Positions 17,988 to 26,201 of a stretch of DNA of 51,501 nucleotides are shown here, piece after piece (position 1 is the stretch's first letter; each line of letters begins with the position of its first letter). The notes under the pieces are model-generated. The model had not been told where the DNA came from. It searched no databases and was given only the letters and a program-made list of their open reading frames with translations. The position numbers were made by a program, and so were the translations under genes. Source of the stretch: Actinomadura rubrisoli (GTDB lineage Bacteria; Actinomycetota; Actinomycetes; Streptosporangiales; Streptosporangiaceae); assembly GCF_004349215.1 (NCBI RefSeq), contig NZ_SMKU01000021.1, positions 1 to 51,501 on the forward strand, written 5' to 3'.

Positions 17988-18724
17988 CCGCCCGCCCCAT
18001 CGCCCGCGAACGCCGGCACACGCTGCACTTCCTGGAGGAGATCCGGGCCGTGTCCCCGGTCTTCCTGGGCACGGAGATCGACATGAGCGCGATCGAGGAG
18101 CACCGGCTGTCGGTCCGGCGCTTCTCGGTGGTGACGTACGTGCTGTACGCGGCCGCCCGGGTGCTGGCCGCCCACCCCGAGGCCAACGCCGCCATCGCCG
18201 GGAGGGCGCGGCCGAAGGTCGCGCGGTACCCGGCGGTCAACGGCAAGTTCACCCTCGACCGGCACCTGAACGGGCGGCGGATCGTCCTGTCGGCCGTCCT
18301 GCCCGACCTCCAGACGGCGACGCTGGAGGAGATCCAGGAGCGGATCGAGCACTTCCGCGACGGCGACCCGGCGCTGATGCCGGAGTTCGCCGCGGCCCGG
18401 CTGCTGCACCGGCTGCCGTGGCCGGTCGGCGGGCTGCTGTTCCGGCTGGGCGTCCGCCCGCTGGGCCGCCGGTCCGAGGCGTTCGGGACGTTCGCGGTGA
18501 CCTCGCTCGGCCACCGGCCGGTCGACGGGTTCTACTCCATCGGCGGCACCACGATCACGCTCGGCATCGGCCGGATCGCCGACCGCCCCGTGGCGCGGGA
18601 CGGGCAGGTGGAGATCGCCCCGGTCATGCGGCTGTCGCTCACCTTCGACCACCGGGTGATCGACGGCGCCGAGGCCGCCGACGTGCTCGCCGACCTCAAG
18701 GAAGCCCTGGAGAAGTTCGCATGA
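17984..18724 (+). CDS. Stand-alone 2-oxoacid dehydrogenase E2-type acyltransferase domain
   Basis: A 246-residue protein equal to the catalytic (CAT-like) domain of dihydrolipoamide acyltransferases. The signature DHRVIDGAEAADVL carries the catalytic His223 and Asp227, and VTSLGHRPVDGFYSIGG and LSLTFDHR are family blocks. It has no lipoyl domain and no E1/E3-binding domain, which normal E2 proteins (about 400 residues or more) carry. The start overlaps the stop of the PLP enzyme (ATGA) with GGAGAGG upstream. In the family, acyl groups move between a thiol carrier and CoA. Here it may transfer an acyl chain in the polyketide/peptide pathway or work on 2-oxo acid products of the neighbouring lyase. 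That is inference; no E1 or E3 genes are nearby. Confidence 0.82.
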   Translation: MTARPIARERRHTLHFLEEIRAVSPVFLGTEIDMSAIEEHRLSVRRFSVVTYVLYAAARVLAAHPEANAAIAGRARPKVARYPAVNGKFTLDRHLNGRRIVLSAVLPDLQTATLEEIQERIEHFRDGDPALMPEFAAARLLHRLPWPVGGLLFRLGVRPLGRRSEAFGTFAVTSLGHRPVDGFYSIGGTTITLGIGRIADRPVARDGQVEIAPVMRLSLTFDHRVIDGAEAADVLADLKEALEKFA

Positions 18725-19797
18725 ACGACGTCGCGGAGCTCAAGCGGTACGCCATCGTCCACGCCCGGGGGCTGGAGATCTCCGGCTACGGGCGGCTGCT
18801 CGACCGGATCACCGAGGACGGCGCGGGCCCCGGCTCGTGGGCGGGGGAGTGGAGCGCGGAGGGCGACCGGCTCGCCGCCGCCGGCCGGGACCTGGAGGCC
18901 AGCAGGCACTACCTGATGGCGCGGTTCCCGTTCGTCGACGGGCCCGCGCGGCAGGCGGCCTACGACAAGTCCCTGGAGACGTTCCAGCGGTGGAGCGCCG
19001 GCAAGGGCATCACCAAGGAGCACATCGAGGTCGACGGCACACGGCTCGGCATCTGGCAGACCGGCCTCTCCGCGGCCAAGCCCCGGCCGCTGCTGCTGGT
19101 GACGGGCGGGTTCATCACGCTGAAGGAGCAGTGGGCGCCCGCGCTGCCGATCTTCGCCCGGCTGGGCATGGCGGCGGTCGCGCTGGAGATGCCCGGCGTG
19201 GGGGAGAACCCGCTCGCCTACGACGGCGACAGCTGGCGGTTCCTGTCCGGGGTGATCGACGCGATCGGCGGGCGGGCGGACGCTTCGCGGACCTACGCGC
19301 TGGCGATGAGCTTCGCCGGGCACCAGGCGCTGCGCTGCGCGATGGACGACCCCCGGATCAGGGGCGTGCTCACCGTCGGCGCGCCGGTCACGGACTTCTT
19401 CACCGACCAGGTCTGGCAGAAGGACCTGCCGCGGATCACCGTCGACACCCTCGCCCACCTCAGCGGGACGGACCTCGACGGGCTGCGGTCCTGGGCGCTG
19501 CCCGCCGGGCGGCTGGCCGGGCTGGACGTCCCGGTCGCCTACGTGGCGAGCCGGCGCGACGAGATCATCCCGCCCGCCGACCCGCTGCGCCTCCGCGAGC
19601 ACGTCCGCGACCTGCGGCTCCTGGAGCACGACGACGTCCACGGCTCGCCCGCCCACGTCGAGGAGACCAAGCTCTGGCTCGGCCTGGAGCTGCTGCGCAT
19701 GCGCGGGGCGCGCGGCCCGATGCCGGCGCTGCTGAACCTCATGCTGGCGGTGGAGCGGACCAAGGCCAGACTCCTTCGCGCACGCAGAGCAAAATAG
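18721..19797 (+). CDS. FrsA/DUF1100-like alpha/beta hydrolase
   Basis: A 358-residue protein starting at ATG 18721, overlapping the previous stop. An N-terminal helical region (about 1-115) precedes an alpha/beta hydrolase core: LLLVTGGFITLKEQW (oxyanion region), TYALAMSFAGHQAL with the probable nucleophile Ser197, then an ASRRDEIIPP acidic segment and a DDVHGSPAH histidine block. The architecture resembles FrsA and the fungal Ayg1-type hydrolases that cleave C-C or ester bonds of polyketides. The elbow is AMSFAG rather than strict GxSxG. As third gene of the coupled operon, it may release or trim the pathway product. The substrate is unknown. Confidence 0.78.
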   Translation: MNDVAELKRYAIVHARGLEISGYGRLLDRITEDGAGPGSWAGEWSAEGDRLAAAGRDLEASRHYLMARFPFVDGPARQAAYDKSLETFQRWSAGKGITKEHIEVDGTRLGIWQTGLSAAKPRPLLLVTGGFITLKEQWAPALPIFARLGMAAVALEMPGVGENPLAYDGDSWRFLSGVIDAIGGRADASRTYALAMSFAGHQALRCAMDDPRIRGVLTVGAPVTDFFTDQVWQKDLPRITVDTLAHLSGTDLDGLRSWALPAGRLAGLDVPVAYVASRRDEIIPPADPLRLREHVRDLRLLEHDDVHGSPAHVEETKLWLGLELLRMRGARGPMPALLNLMLAVERTKARLLRARRAK

Positions 19798-19825
19798 CAG
19801 TCATTGTAAATTAGCAATGACTGCT
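19796..19825. promoter_or_regulatory. Perfect inverted-repeat operator in the promoter of the drrAB-like operon
   Basis: An 11-base perfect inverted repeat (AGCAGTCATTG at 19796-19806 and CAATGACTGCT at 19815-19825) has an 8-base AT-rich spacer. It begins inside the stop codon of the upstream hydrolase gene. A possible promoter, TTGTAA at 19804-19809 and TAGCGT at 19828-19833 with an 18-base spacer, overlaps it, so a bound repressor would block transcription of the exporter. The symmetry fits TetR, MarR or PadR operators. No such regulator gene is adjacent. A terminator role is less likely, since the stem is not GC-rich. Confidence 0.6.
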
Positions 19826-19852
19826 GCTAGCGTGGGCCGCAGGAGGGACGAC

Positions 19853-20824
19853 ATGACTGATGAGATCAAGGCCGAAGGGCTCCGCAAGCGCTTCGGATCG
19901 ACCCAGGCCCTCGACGGGGTCGACCTCGTCGCGCGCCGGGGCACGGTGCTCGGCGTGCTCGGCCCGAACGGGGCGGGCAAGACCACCGCCGTCCGCGTGC
20001 TGAGCACCCTGCTCAAGCCCGACGAGGGCACCGCGGAGATCTGCGGGTTCGACGTGGTCCGCGAGGCCGCGAAGGTGCGCGAGCGCATCGGCCTGACCGG
20101 GCAGTACGCCTCGGTGGACGAGGAACTGACCGGCCTGGAGAACCTGGTGATGATCGCCCGGCTCCAGGGCTACGGCCGCGCCGAGTCGCGGCGGCGCTCG
20201 CGCGAGATGCTGGGCCGCTTCTCGCTGACGGACGCGGCGGGCCGGCCGGCCCGCTCCTACTCCGGCGGGATGCGGCGCAGGCTCGACCTCGCCGCCAGCC
20301 TGATCACCCACCCGGAGGTGATCTTCCTGGACGAGCCGACGACCGGGCTCGACCCGCGGGCCCGCAACGAGGTCTGGGCGACCGTCCGGGAACTGGTCCG
20401 CGACGGGGCGACCGTGCTGCTCACCACCCAGTACCTCGAAGAGGCCGACGCCCTGGCCGACCGGATCGCCGTGATCGACCGGGGCACGGTCGTGGCCGAG
20501 GGGACCTCGGAGGAGCTCAAGGCGCGGATCGGCAGCCAGACCCTGGCCGTGCGCCCCGTCGACCGCCTCCGCGTCACCGAGGTGGCCGCGATCGTCGCCC
20601 GGCTCACCGGCGCCGGTCCCGAGGTCGACGCCGACACCGGCCTGGTCACCGCCTCGGTCACCGACCCGGCCCTGCTGTCGGCGCTGGTCCGCCACCTGGA
20701 CGCCGCCGGCGTGGTCGCCGCGGAGCTGACCCTGCGCCTGCCCAGCCTCGACGAGGTCTTCCTGACCCTCACCGGCCACCGCGCGGAGGGCCGGCACCCC
20801 GATCTCGAAGGGAGCGTCGCATGA
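19853..20824 (+). CDS. DrrA-family ABC transporter ATP-binding protein
   Basis: A 323-residue ATPase; the ATG at 19853 follows AGGAGGG at 19841-19847, preferred over an upstream in-frame start at 19817. Walker A is GPNGAGKTT (Lys43), the Q-loop is TGQYASVDEELTG, the signature is YSGGMRRRLDLA, Walker B is VIFLDEPTTGLDP, and the H-region carries TTQYLEEAD, where Gln replaces the usual His as in daunorubicin-resistance DrrA proteins. The C-terminal tail is the DrrA extension. With the overlapping permease gene it should form an ABC-2 exporter that pumps the cluster's product (or another hydrophobic drug) out of the cell. It is controlled by the palindrome just upstream, to judge by position. Confidence 0.93.
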   Translation: MTDEIKAEGLRKRFGSTQALDGVDLVARRGTVLGVLGPNGAGKTTAVRVLSTLLKPDEGTAEICGFDVVREAAKVRERIGLTGQYASVDEELTGLENLVMIARLQGYGRAESRRRSREMLGRFSLTDAAGRPARSYSGGMRRRLDLAASLITHPEVIFLDEPTTGLDPRARNEVWATVRELVRDGATVLLTTQYLEEADALADRIAVIDRGTVVAEGTSEELKARIGSQTLAVRPVDRLRVTEVAAIVARLTGAGPEVDADTGLVTASVTDPALLSALVRHLDAAGVVAAELTLRLPSLDEVFLTLTGHRAEGRHPDLEGSVA

Positions 20825-21633
20825 CCGCCCTGACCGCGGCCCCGGCCGTCCGCCGCAAGCCCGGCCGCACCCCCGCCGGCACCGTCCGCAGCGGGATGAC
20901 GCTCGCCTGGCGCAACGTCCTCCAACTCAAGCACTCCCCGCAGAAGCTCGTCGAGGTGACGCTCCTGCCGATCGTCTTCCTCGTGCTGTTCCTCTACGTC
21001 TTCGGCGGCGCGCTGGCCGGGGACACCTCGTCCTATCTCCAGTTGCTGCTCCCCGGCCTCATCGCCCAGATGGCCATGTTCGCCACGATGGGGCTCGGCG
21101 CGTCCATGAACGAGGACATCCACCGGGGCGTCTTCGACCGCTTCCGCACCATGCCGATCGCCCGCTCGGCCCCGCTGCTCGGCGCCGTCCTGGGCGACAC
21201 GGTCCGCTTCTGCATCACGATGTCGGTGCTGACGTCGCTGGGCGCGGCCCTCGGCTTCCGCTTCCACAACGACTTGCTGTCGATCCTGGCCGCCTACGGC
21301 CTGGCCTACCTCTACTACCTGTCGATCAGCTGGTTCTCCCTGCTGGTCGGCCTCATGGCCCCCTCGCCGGACGCCGTCCAGGGCTTCACCTTCATGTGGT
21401 CGATGCCGCTGACGTTCGGCAGCAGCGTCTTCATGGCCGACACGTCGAGCATGCCGGGCTGGCTCCGGTCCTGGGTCGACATCAACCCCATCAGCCAGCT
21501 CGCCGACGCCATCCGTGCCCTCACGCTCGGCACGCCGGCGGGCAACCACATCTGGTTCTCCCTGCTGTGGGCGGCCGCCATCGCCCTCGTCGCGTTCCCG
21601 CTGGCCCTCGTGGCCTACAACCGCCGCCTCTGA
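20821..21633 (+). CDS. DrrB-family ABC-2 transporter permease
   Basis: A 270-residue membrane protein whose ATG overlaps the stop of the ATPase gene (ATGA). About six hydrophobic segments can be seen, the first at about 45-63 (LLPIVFLVLFLYVFGG), then near 75-95, 115-140, 150-175, 180-195 and 245-265. ALGASMNEDIHRGVFDRFRTMPI-like coupling sequence after the second segment is typical of ABC-2 permeases of the daunorubicin exporter family. It forms the membrane channel for the partner ATPase. It closes the PKS/NRPS cluster; a 118-base gap then separates it from respiratory genes. Confidence 0.92.
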   Translation: MTALTAAPAVRRKPGRTPAGTVRSGMTLAWRNVLQLKHSPQKLVEVTLLPIVFLVLFLYVFGGALAGDTSSYLQLLLPGLIAQMAMFATMGLGASMNEDIHRGVFDRFRTMPIARSAPLLGAVLGDTVRFCITMSVLTSLGAALGFRFHNDLLSILAAYGLAYLYYLSISWFSLLVGLMAPSPDAVQGFTFMWSMPLTFGSSVFMADTSSMPGWLRSWVDINPISQLADAIRALTLGTPAGNHIWFSLLWAAAIALVAFPLALVAYNRRL

Positions 21634-21751
21634 CGCCCGCACCGCTCGCCGCCGGACCATGATCTCTTGAGTGTGGCGTGCCGCCGGGCCGGGTATGCCG
21701 ACGCCGCGATGGGGCCAGGACGGCACCTCGGCGCGAGGGAGCGGGTGACCG

Positions 21752-23116
21752 GTGAGCGGGCAGTGGGCGGCCGCCGCCACGGAGGCGGACCTCGGCGCGG
21801 CGCGCATGCAGATGGCGCTGTCGCTCGGCTGGCACATCGTGCTGGCCTGCTTCGGCGTCGGGATGCCGGCCATCACGCTCATCGCCGAATGGCGCGGCCA
21901 CCGGACCGGCGACGCCGCCTACCGGCTGCTCGCCCGGCGCTGGGCGCGGGCGATGGGCGTGCTGTTCGCGGTCGGCGCGGTGTCCGGGACGATCCTGTCC
22001 TTCGAGATGGGGCTGCTCTGGCCGGGCCTGATGGGCACCTACGGGCAGGTCATCGGGCTGCCGTTCTCGCTGGAGGGCATCGCGTTCTTCATCGAGGCCA
22101 TCTTCCTCGGCCTTTACCTGTACGCGTGGGACCGGATGCCGCCCGTCCAGCACATGCTGTCCGGCGTCCCGATCGTGCTGGCGGGGGTCGCGAGCGCGTT
22201 CTTCGTCGTGACCGCCAACGCGTGGATGCAGCAGCCCACCGGCTTCGACACCGAGCACGGGCGGATCGTGCGGGTGCGGCCGTGGGAGGCGATGTTCAAC
22301 CCCGCCACCCCGTCCCAGACCGTCCACATGATCCTGGCCGCGTTCATGGTCGCCGGGTTCGGGATGGCCTCGGTGTACGCGGTGGCGATGCTGCGGGGAC
22401 GCCGCGACCGCTACCACCGGCTGGGCTTCCTGCTGCCCTTCACCGTCGCCGCCGTCATCGCGCCCGCGCAGGTCGTCGTCGGCGACTGGGCGGCGCACTT
22501 CGTCGCCGACAACCAGCCGGTCAAGCTGGCCGCGATGGAGGGCGTGTACGAGACCGAGAGCGGCGTCCCGCTGCACGTGGGCGGCGTCGCGGTCGACGGC
22601 GAGCTGCGGTACGCGGTGGAGATCCCCGACGGGCTGTCGCTGCTGGCGCACTGGGACCCGAAGGCCGCGATCGCCGGGCTGGACGAGGTGCCGGAGCGCG
22701 ACCGCCCGCCGGTCAACGCCGTCCACCTGGCGTTCCAGGCGATGGTCGGGCTCGGCTTCGCGATGCTGGCGCTGGGGGCCTGGCTGGGCCTGGCCTGGTG
22801 GCGCCGCCGCGACCTGCCGCGCACGCCGTGGTTCCTCCGCGCCGCGTCCCTGGCGGGGGTGGCGGCGGTGGTGGCGCTGGAGTCGGGCTGGGTGGTCACC
22901 GAGGTCGGCCGGCAGCCGTGGATCGTGTACGGGGTGCTGCGCACGTCCGACGCGGTCAACCCGGCGCCCGGGCTGGTGTGGGGGTTCGCGCTCGTCGCCG
23001 CCGTGTACGCGCTGCTCACCGGCGCGTCCGTGTACGTGCTGCGCCGCATGGCCCGCGACAAGCCCGTCCCGGTCGCGCCGCAGGAACGCGACGTCACGTC
23101 CTTCAAGGTGGTCTGA
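21752..23116 (+). CDS. cydA: Cytochrome bd ubiquinol/menaquinol oxidase subunit I
   Basis: A 454-residue membrane protein with a GTG start at 21752. It shows the N-terminal LGWHIVLACFG block (His28, equivalent to the haem-ligand His19 of E. coli), multiple transmembrane helices, a quinol-binding loop after about residue 235 of the short type, and the invariant GRQPW signature with VVTEV just before it. It oxidises menaquinol and reduces oxygen to water with high affinity. The next gene encodes subunit II 3 bases downstream. The cydDC assembly exporter is not in the window. It probably has no direct part in the antibiotic cluster, although bd oxidases can protect producers under low oxygen. 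Confidence 0.96.
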   Translation: MSGQWAAAATEADLGAARMQMALSLGWHIVLACFGVGMPAITLIAEWRGHRTGDAAYRLLARRWARAMGVLFAVGAVSGTILSFEMGLLWPGLMGTYGQVIGLPFSLEGIAFFIEAIFLGLYLYAWDRMPPVQHMLSGVPIVLAGVASAFFVVTANAWMQQPTGFDTEHGRIVRVRPWEAMFNPATPSQTVHMILAAFMVAGFGMASVYAVAMLRGRRDRYHRLGFLLPFTVAAVIAPAQVVVGDWAAHFVADNQPVKLAAMEGVYETESGVPLHVGGVAVDGELRYAVEIPDGLSLLAHWDPKAAIAGLDEVPERDRPPVNAVHLAFQAMVGLGFAMLALGAWLGLAWWRRRDLPRTPWFLRAASLAGVAAVVALESGWVVTEVGRQPWIVYGVLRTSDAVNPAPGLVWGFALVAAVYALLTGASVYVLRRMARDKPVPVAPQERDVTSFKVV

Positions 23117-23119
23117 CCC

Positions 23120-24130
23120 GTGCCGCTCGCCGAGATCATGCTGGTCGTCCTGTGGGTCGGCCTGAGCGCGTACGTGCTGTTCGGCGGCGCCGACTTCGGC
23201 GGCGGCGTGTGGGACCTGCTGGCCGGCGGCGCCGAGCGCGGGCGCCCGCAGCGGACGCTGGTGGAGCACTCCATCGGCCCGGTATGGGAGACCAACCACG
23301 TCTGGCTGATCTTCGTCATCGTCATCACGTGGACGGGCGTCCCTTCGGTGTTCGCCGCGATCGCCTCGACCCTCTACATCCCGCTGACGCTGGTGGCGCT
23401 CGGCATCATCGCGCGCGGCGCCGCGTTCGCGTTCCGCAAGGCCAGCACGGAGCCGTGGCAGCAGCGGCTGTTCGGCGCCACGTTCGCGTTCTCCTCGCTG
23501 GTCACGCCGTTCTTCCTCGGGACCGTGGCCGGGGCGGTCGCCTCGCGCCGCGTCCCGCCCGGCGTGGCGGAGGGCGACCTCGTCTCCAGCTGGCTGAACC
23601 CGACCTCGGCGGTCAGCGGCGCCCTCGCGGTCGGGACGGCCGCCTACCTCGCCGCGGTCTACCTCACCCGCGACGCCGAGCGCGGCGGCGAGACGGACCT
23701 GAGCGAGCAGTTCCGGCGGCGCGCGCTCGTCACGGGCGTGGCGGTCGGTGTGCTGTCGGCCGCCGGGCTGCTGGTACTGCGCGCCGACGCGCCCCACCTG
23801 TTCGACGAGCTGACCTCCGGACGCGCGCTGCCGCTGCTGGTGGTGTCGATCGCGGCCGGGCTCGCCTCGCTGGTGCTGCTGTGGCGCCGCGCCTACGTCG
23901 CCGTCCGCGCGACGGCGGCGCTGGCCGTCCTCGGACTGCTGTGGGGATGGGGCCTCGGCCAGTACCCCCACCTGCTGCCGGGCGTCGACCTGGACGACGC
24001 GGCTGCGACCCGCGCCGTCCTGGCCGCGAGCCTGGGCTCCCTGGCGGTCGGCGCCGTCCTGCTCCTGCCGTCCCTCTGGTGGCTGTACACGACGTTCCAG
24101 CGCGAGCACCTCGCCGACCACGGCGAGTAA
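23120..24130 (+). CDS. cydB: Cytochrome bd oxidase subunit II
   Basis: A 336-residue membrane protein starting at GTG 23120, 3 bases after the cydA stop. It has the family opening LSAYVLFGGADFGGGVWDLL, then GPVWETNHVWLIF, followed by about eight hydrophobic helices and a TTF-type C-terminus. It is the structural partner of CydA in the plasma membrane. The gene is convergent with the P450 gene at 24155-25372, and only 24 bases separate the two stops. Confidence 0.95.
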   Translation: MPLAEIMLVVLWVGLSAYVLFGGADFGGGVWDLLAGGAERGRPQRTLVEHSIGPVWETNHVWLIFVIVITWTGVPSVFAAIASTLYIPLTLVALGIIARGAAFAFRKASTEPWQQRLFGATFAFSSLVTPFFLGTVAGAVASRRVPPGVAEGDLVSSWLNPTSAVSGALAVGTAAYLAAVYLTRDAERGGETDLSEQFRRRALVTGVAVGVLSAAGLLVLRADAPHLFDELTSGRALPLLVVSIAAGLASLVLLWRRAYVAVRATAALAVLGLLWGWGLGQYPHLLPGVDLDDAAATRAVLAASLGSLAVGAVLLLPSLWWLYTTFQREHLADHGE

Positions 24131-24154
24131 GACCCGCGCTCGGGCGTCTTTCGG

Positions 24155-25372
24155 TCAGGCCGGTCTCAGCAAGACCGGGAGGGCGCGGTGGCCGTTGGAG
24201 ATGAACGACTCCACCGGCCGCAGCTCGTCCGGGCCGACCGCGAGGGCGAGGTCGGGGAACCGCTCGAACAGCGCGGGCAGCGCGACCCGCGCCTCCAGCC
24301 GGGCCAGCGGCGCGCCGAGGCAGAAGTGCGCGCCGTGCCCGAACGCCAGGTGCTCCTTGCCCGGACGGGTGGCGTCGAACCGGTCCGCGTCGTCCCCGTG
24401 CAGCGCCGGGTCCCGTCCGGCCGCCGCGTAGCCCGCGAGGATCGCCTCGCCCTTCGCGATGGTCACGCCGTCCACCTCGATGTCCTCCACCGCGTACCGC
24501 AGCGGCAGGTTCGCGACGGGCGCCTGCCAGCGCAGCGCCTCCTCGATCACCTCGCTCCACGGCACGCTCCCCGCGCGGACGAGCGCGCGCTGCCCGGGAT
24601 GGGTGAGGACGGCCGCGATGGCGTGGTCGAGCAGGTTCACCGTCGTCTCGTGCCCGGCGGAGATCATCAGGATCAGCGTGCCGACCAGCTCCGGCTCGCT
24701 CAGCCGCGAGCCGTCGTCGTCGCGGGCCGCGATGAGGACGCTCGCCAGGTCGTCGCCCGGCGCGGCGCGCTTCGCGGCGACGAGGTCCTCCATGATCTCG
24801 TACAGCTCCCGCTGGTTGGCGGCGGAGTCCGCCGGGCCCAGCGCGGTGTTGAACACGCCGTCGACGACGCGGCGCAGGGCCGGGCGCGTGCCGTCCGGGA
24901 TGCCGAACAGGCGGCAGATCACCTCGATCGGGATCGGGTAGGCGAAGCCCTCCCGCAGGTCCGCCGGCCCCGGCGGCAGCGCGGCGAGACGGTCGAGCAG
25001 ATCATGGGTGATCTCCTCGATCCGGGGGCGCAGCGCCTCGGTGCGGCGCGGGGTGAAGGCCCGCGAGACCAGCGAGCGCAGCCGCCGGTGGTCCTCGCCG
25101 TACGCGGTGAACATGTTCCTCACCGACACCCACGAGTCCAGCGGCCAGTCGCCGGGGACCTCGTTGCCGATCCATTTCGTCCAGTGCAGGTCGGGGTCCT
25201 TGGAGACGCGGGGATCGGCCAGTAGCCGTTTCAGCGGTTCGTGGCCGGTCACCGCCCACGCGACGACACCGCCGGGCAGTTCCACCGGCGTGACCGTTCC
25301 GCGTGCCCGGATCTTCGCCGCCTCGCCTTGGATATCGCTGCCGGACGGGTCAATGACATACGGGTGGTCCAT
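24155..25372 (-). CDS. Cytochrome P450, CYP105/107-like
   Basis: A 405-residue soluble bacterial P450. The ATG at 25372 follows GGAGAG; a TTG five codons upstream was rejected because it overlaps that site. The I-helix holds the canonical acid-alcohol pair in ISAGHETT, the K-helix ExxR is in EEALRW, and the haem-binding loop is FGHGAHFCLGAPLAR with Cys351. It also has the C-helix YGEDHRRLRSLV. These features define a normal class I P450 needing ferredoxin partners, none of which is adjacent. It sits alone between cydAB and a VOC protein. Its substrate is unknown, and a tailoring role for the nearby PKS/NRPS cluster is possible but unproven. Confidence 0.93.
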   Translation of the reverse strand: MDHPYVIDPSGSDIQGEAAKIRARGTVTPVELPGGVVAWAVTGHEPLKRLLADPRVSKDPDLHWTKWIGNEVPGDWPLDSWVSVRNMFTAYGEDHRRLRSLVSRAFTPRRTEALRPRIEEITHDLLDRLAALPPGPADLREGFAYPIPIEVICRLFGIPDGTRPALRRVVDGVFNTALGPADSAANQRELYEIMEDLVAAKRAAPGDDLASVLIAARDDDGSRLSEPELVGTLILMISAGHETTVNLLDHAIAAVLTHPGQRALVRAGSVPWSEVIEEALRWQAPVANLPLRYAVEDIEVDGVTIAKGEAILAGYAAAGRDPALHGDDADRFDATRPGKEHLAFGHGAHFCLGAPLARLEARVALPALFERFPDLALAVGPDELRPVESFISNGHRALPVLLRPA

Positions 25373-25657
25373 TAAGGCTCTCCACAACTCGGTCGGGACG
25401 GAACGGCGCAGGATGACGCTGCCAACCTACGGCGCGGGGGTCCCGCCGACTACGTCACCAAATGGATGGATTGACCTTTCCTGACCACTATTTAGTGGAT
25501 CGCCCGCCAATGTCCCCGGCCGCGATAATGGGCTGACCGGGAAGTCATCCGCCAATATCGAAAATAGAGGACCCCGGGTGGCGCGGCGGCGGCCGATGAG
25601 TTTCGGGGACGCGCCGGGTCGGTACCACCGAACACACCCACCCTGCGGGAGGTACCG
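25373..25657. other. Divergent intergenic region between P450 and VOC genes
   Basis: These 285 bases carry no convincing gene. They must contain the leftward promoter for the P450 and the rightward promoter for the VOC protein. The stretch around 25480-25570 is less GC-rich than its surroundings, with CCGCCAAT occurring twice (about 25506 and 25550). No clear palindrome or riboswitch was found. Confidence 0.4.
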
Positions 25658-26140
25658 ATGACCACCGATGGATTCACCACGTGCCTGTGGTTCGACGGCC
25701 GGGCCGAGGAGGCGGCGCACCACTACGTCTCGATCTTCAAGAACGCGCGGCTCGGTGCCGTCCTGCGCACGAACGACGCAGGCCCAGGCCCCGCCGGGGC
25801 GGTCCTGACGGTCGAGTTCGAGATCAACGGCCAGCGGTTCGTCGGGCTGAACGGCGGCCCCGAGTTCACCTTCACCGAGGCGATCTCGTTCCAGATCCTC
25901 TGCGACGACCAGGAGGAGGTCGACCACTACTGGACCCGCCTCCTTGAGGACGGCGGCCAGGAGGCCCGGTGCGGCTGGCTGAAGGACAAGTTCGGCGTGT
26001 CCTGGCAGGTCGTCCCCAAGGCGTTCCTGGAGATGGCCCACGACCCCGACCAGGAGAAGGCGGCGCGCGCCACCAAGGCCATGCTCTCCATGGTCAAGCT
26101 CGACATCGCCGCGCTGCGGCGGGCCTACGACGGCGAGTAG
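25658..26140 (+). CDS. PhnB-like VOC-superfamily protein
   Basis: A 160-residue protein with ATG after GGGAGGT. It opens with TTCLWFDGRAEEAAHHYVSIF, contains TVEFEINGQRFVGLNGGP and GWLKDKFGVSWQVVP, and matches the PhnB/3-demethylubiquinone-methyltransferase-like branch of the vicinal-oxygen-chelate fold (two beta-alpha-beta-beta-beta units). Many such proteins have no proven activity. It is transcribed alone, convergent with the CBS-BON gene, and its stop codon lies at the outer edge of the shared palindrome. Confidence 0.88.
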   Translation: MTTDGFTTCLWFDGRAEEAAHHYVSIFKNARLGAVLRTNDAGPGPAGAVLTVEFEINGQRFVGLNGGPEFTFTEAISFQILCDDQEEVDHYWTRLLEDGGQEARCGWLKDKFGVSWQVVPKAFLEMAHDPDQEKAARATKAMLSMVKLDIAALRRAYDGE

Positions 26141-26201
26141 GGCGCTTCTTATGGGTCTTGTTCGTCGCGCAACAGAACGTAGATCCATAAGAAGCGCCCT
26201 A
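26138..26201. terminator. Palindrome spanning both stop codons of convergent genes
   Basis: A perfect 17-base inverted repeat (26138-26154 and 26185-26201) is separated by 30 bases. The left arm begins exactly with the TAG of the VOC gene, and the right arm, read on the minus strand, begins exactly with the TAG of the CBS-BON gene. It should act as a bidirectional terminator. The long loop has a weaker inner stem around TTGTT and AACAG. The exact symmetry and loop content make a small mobile repeat an alternative. Confidence 0.65.

Noticed and set aside
26138..26201. Insertion-sequence end or MITE as the firm call for the palindrome
   Set aside because: No target-site duplication or second copy is visible in the window, so terminator is the safer call.
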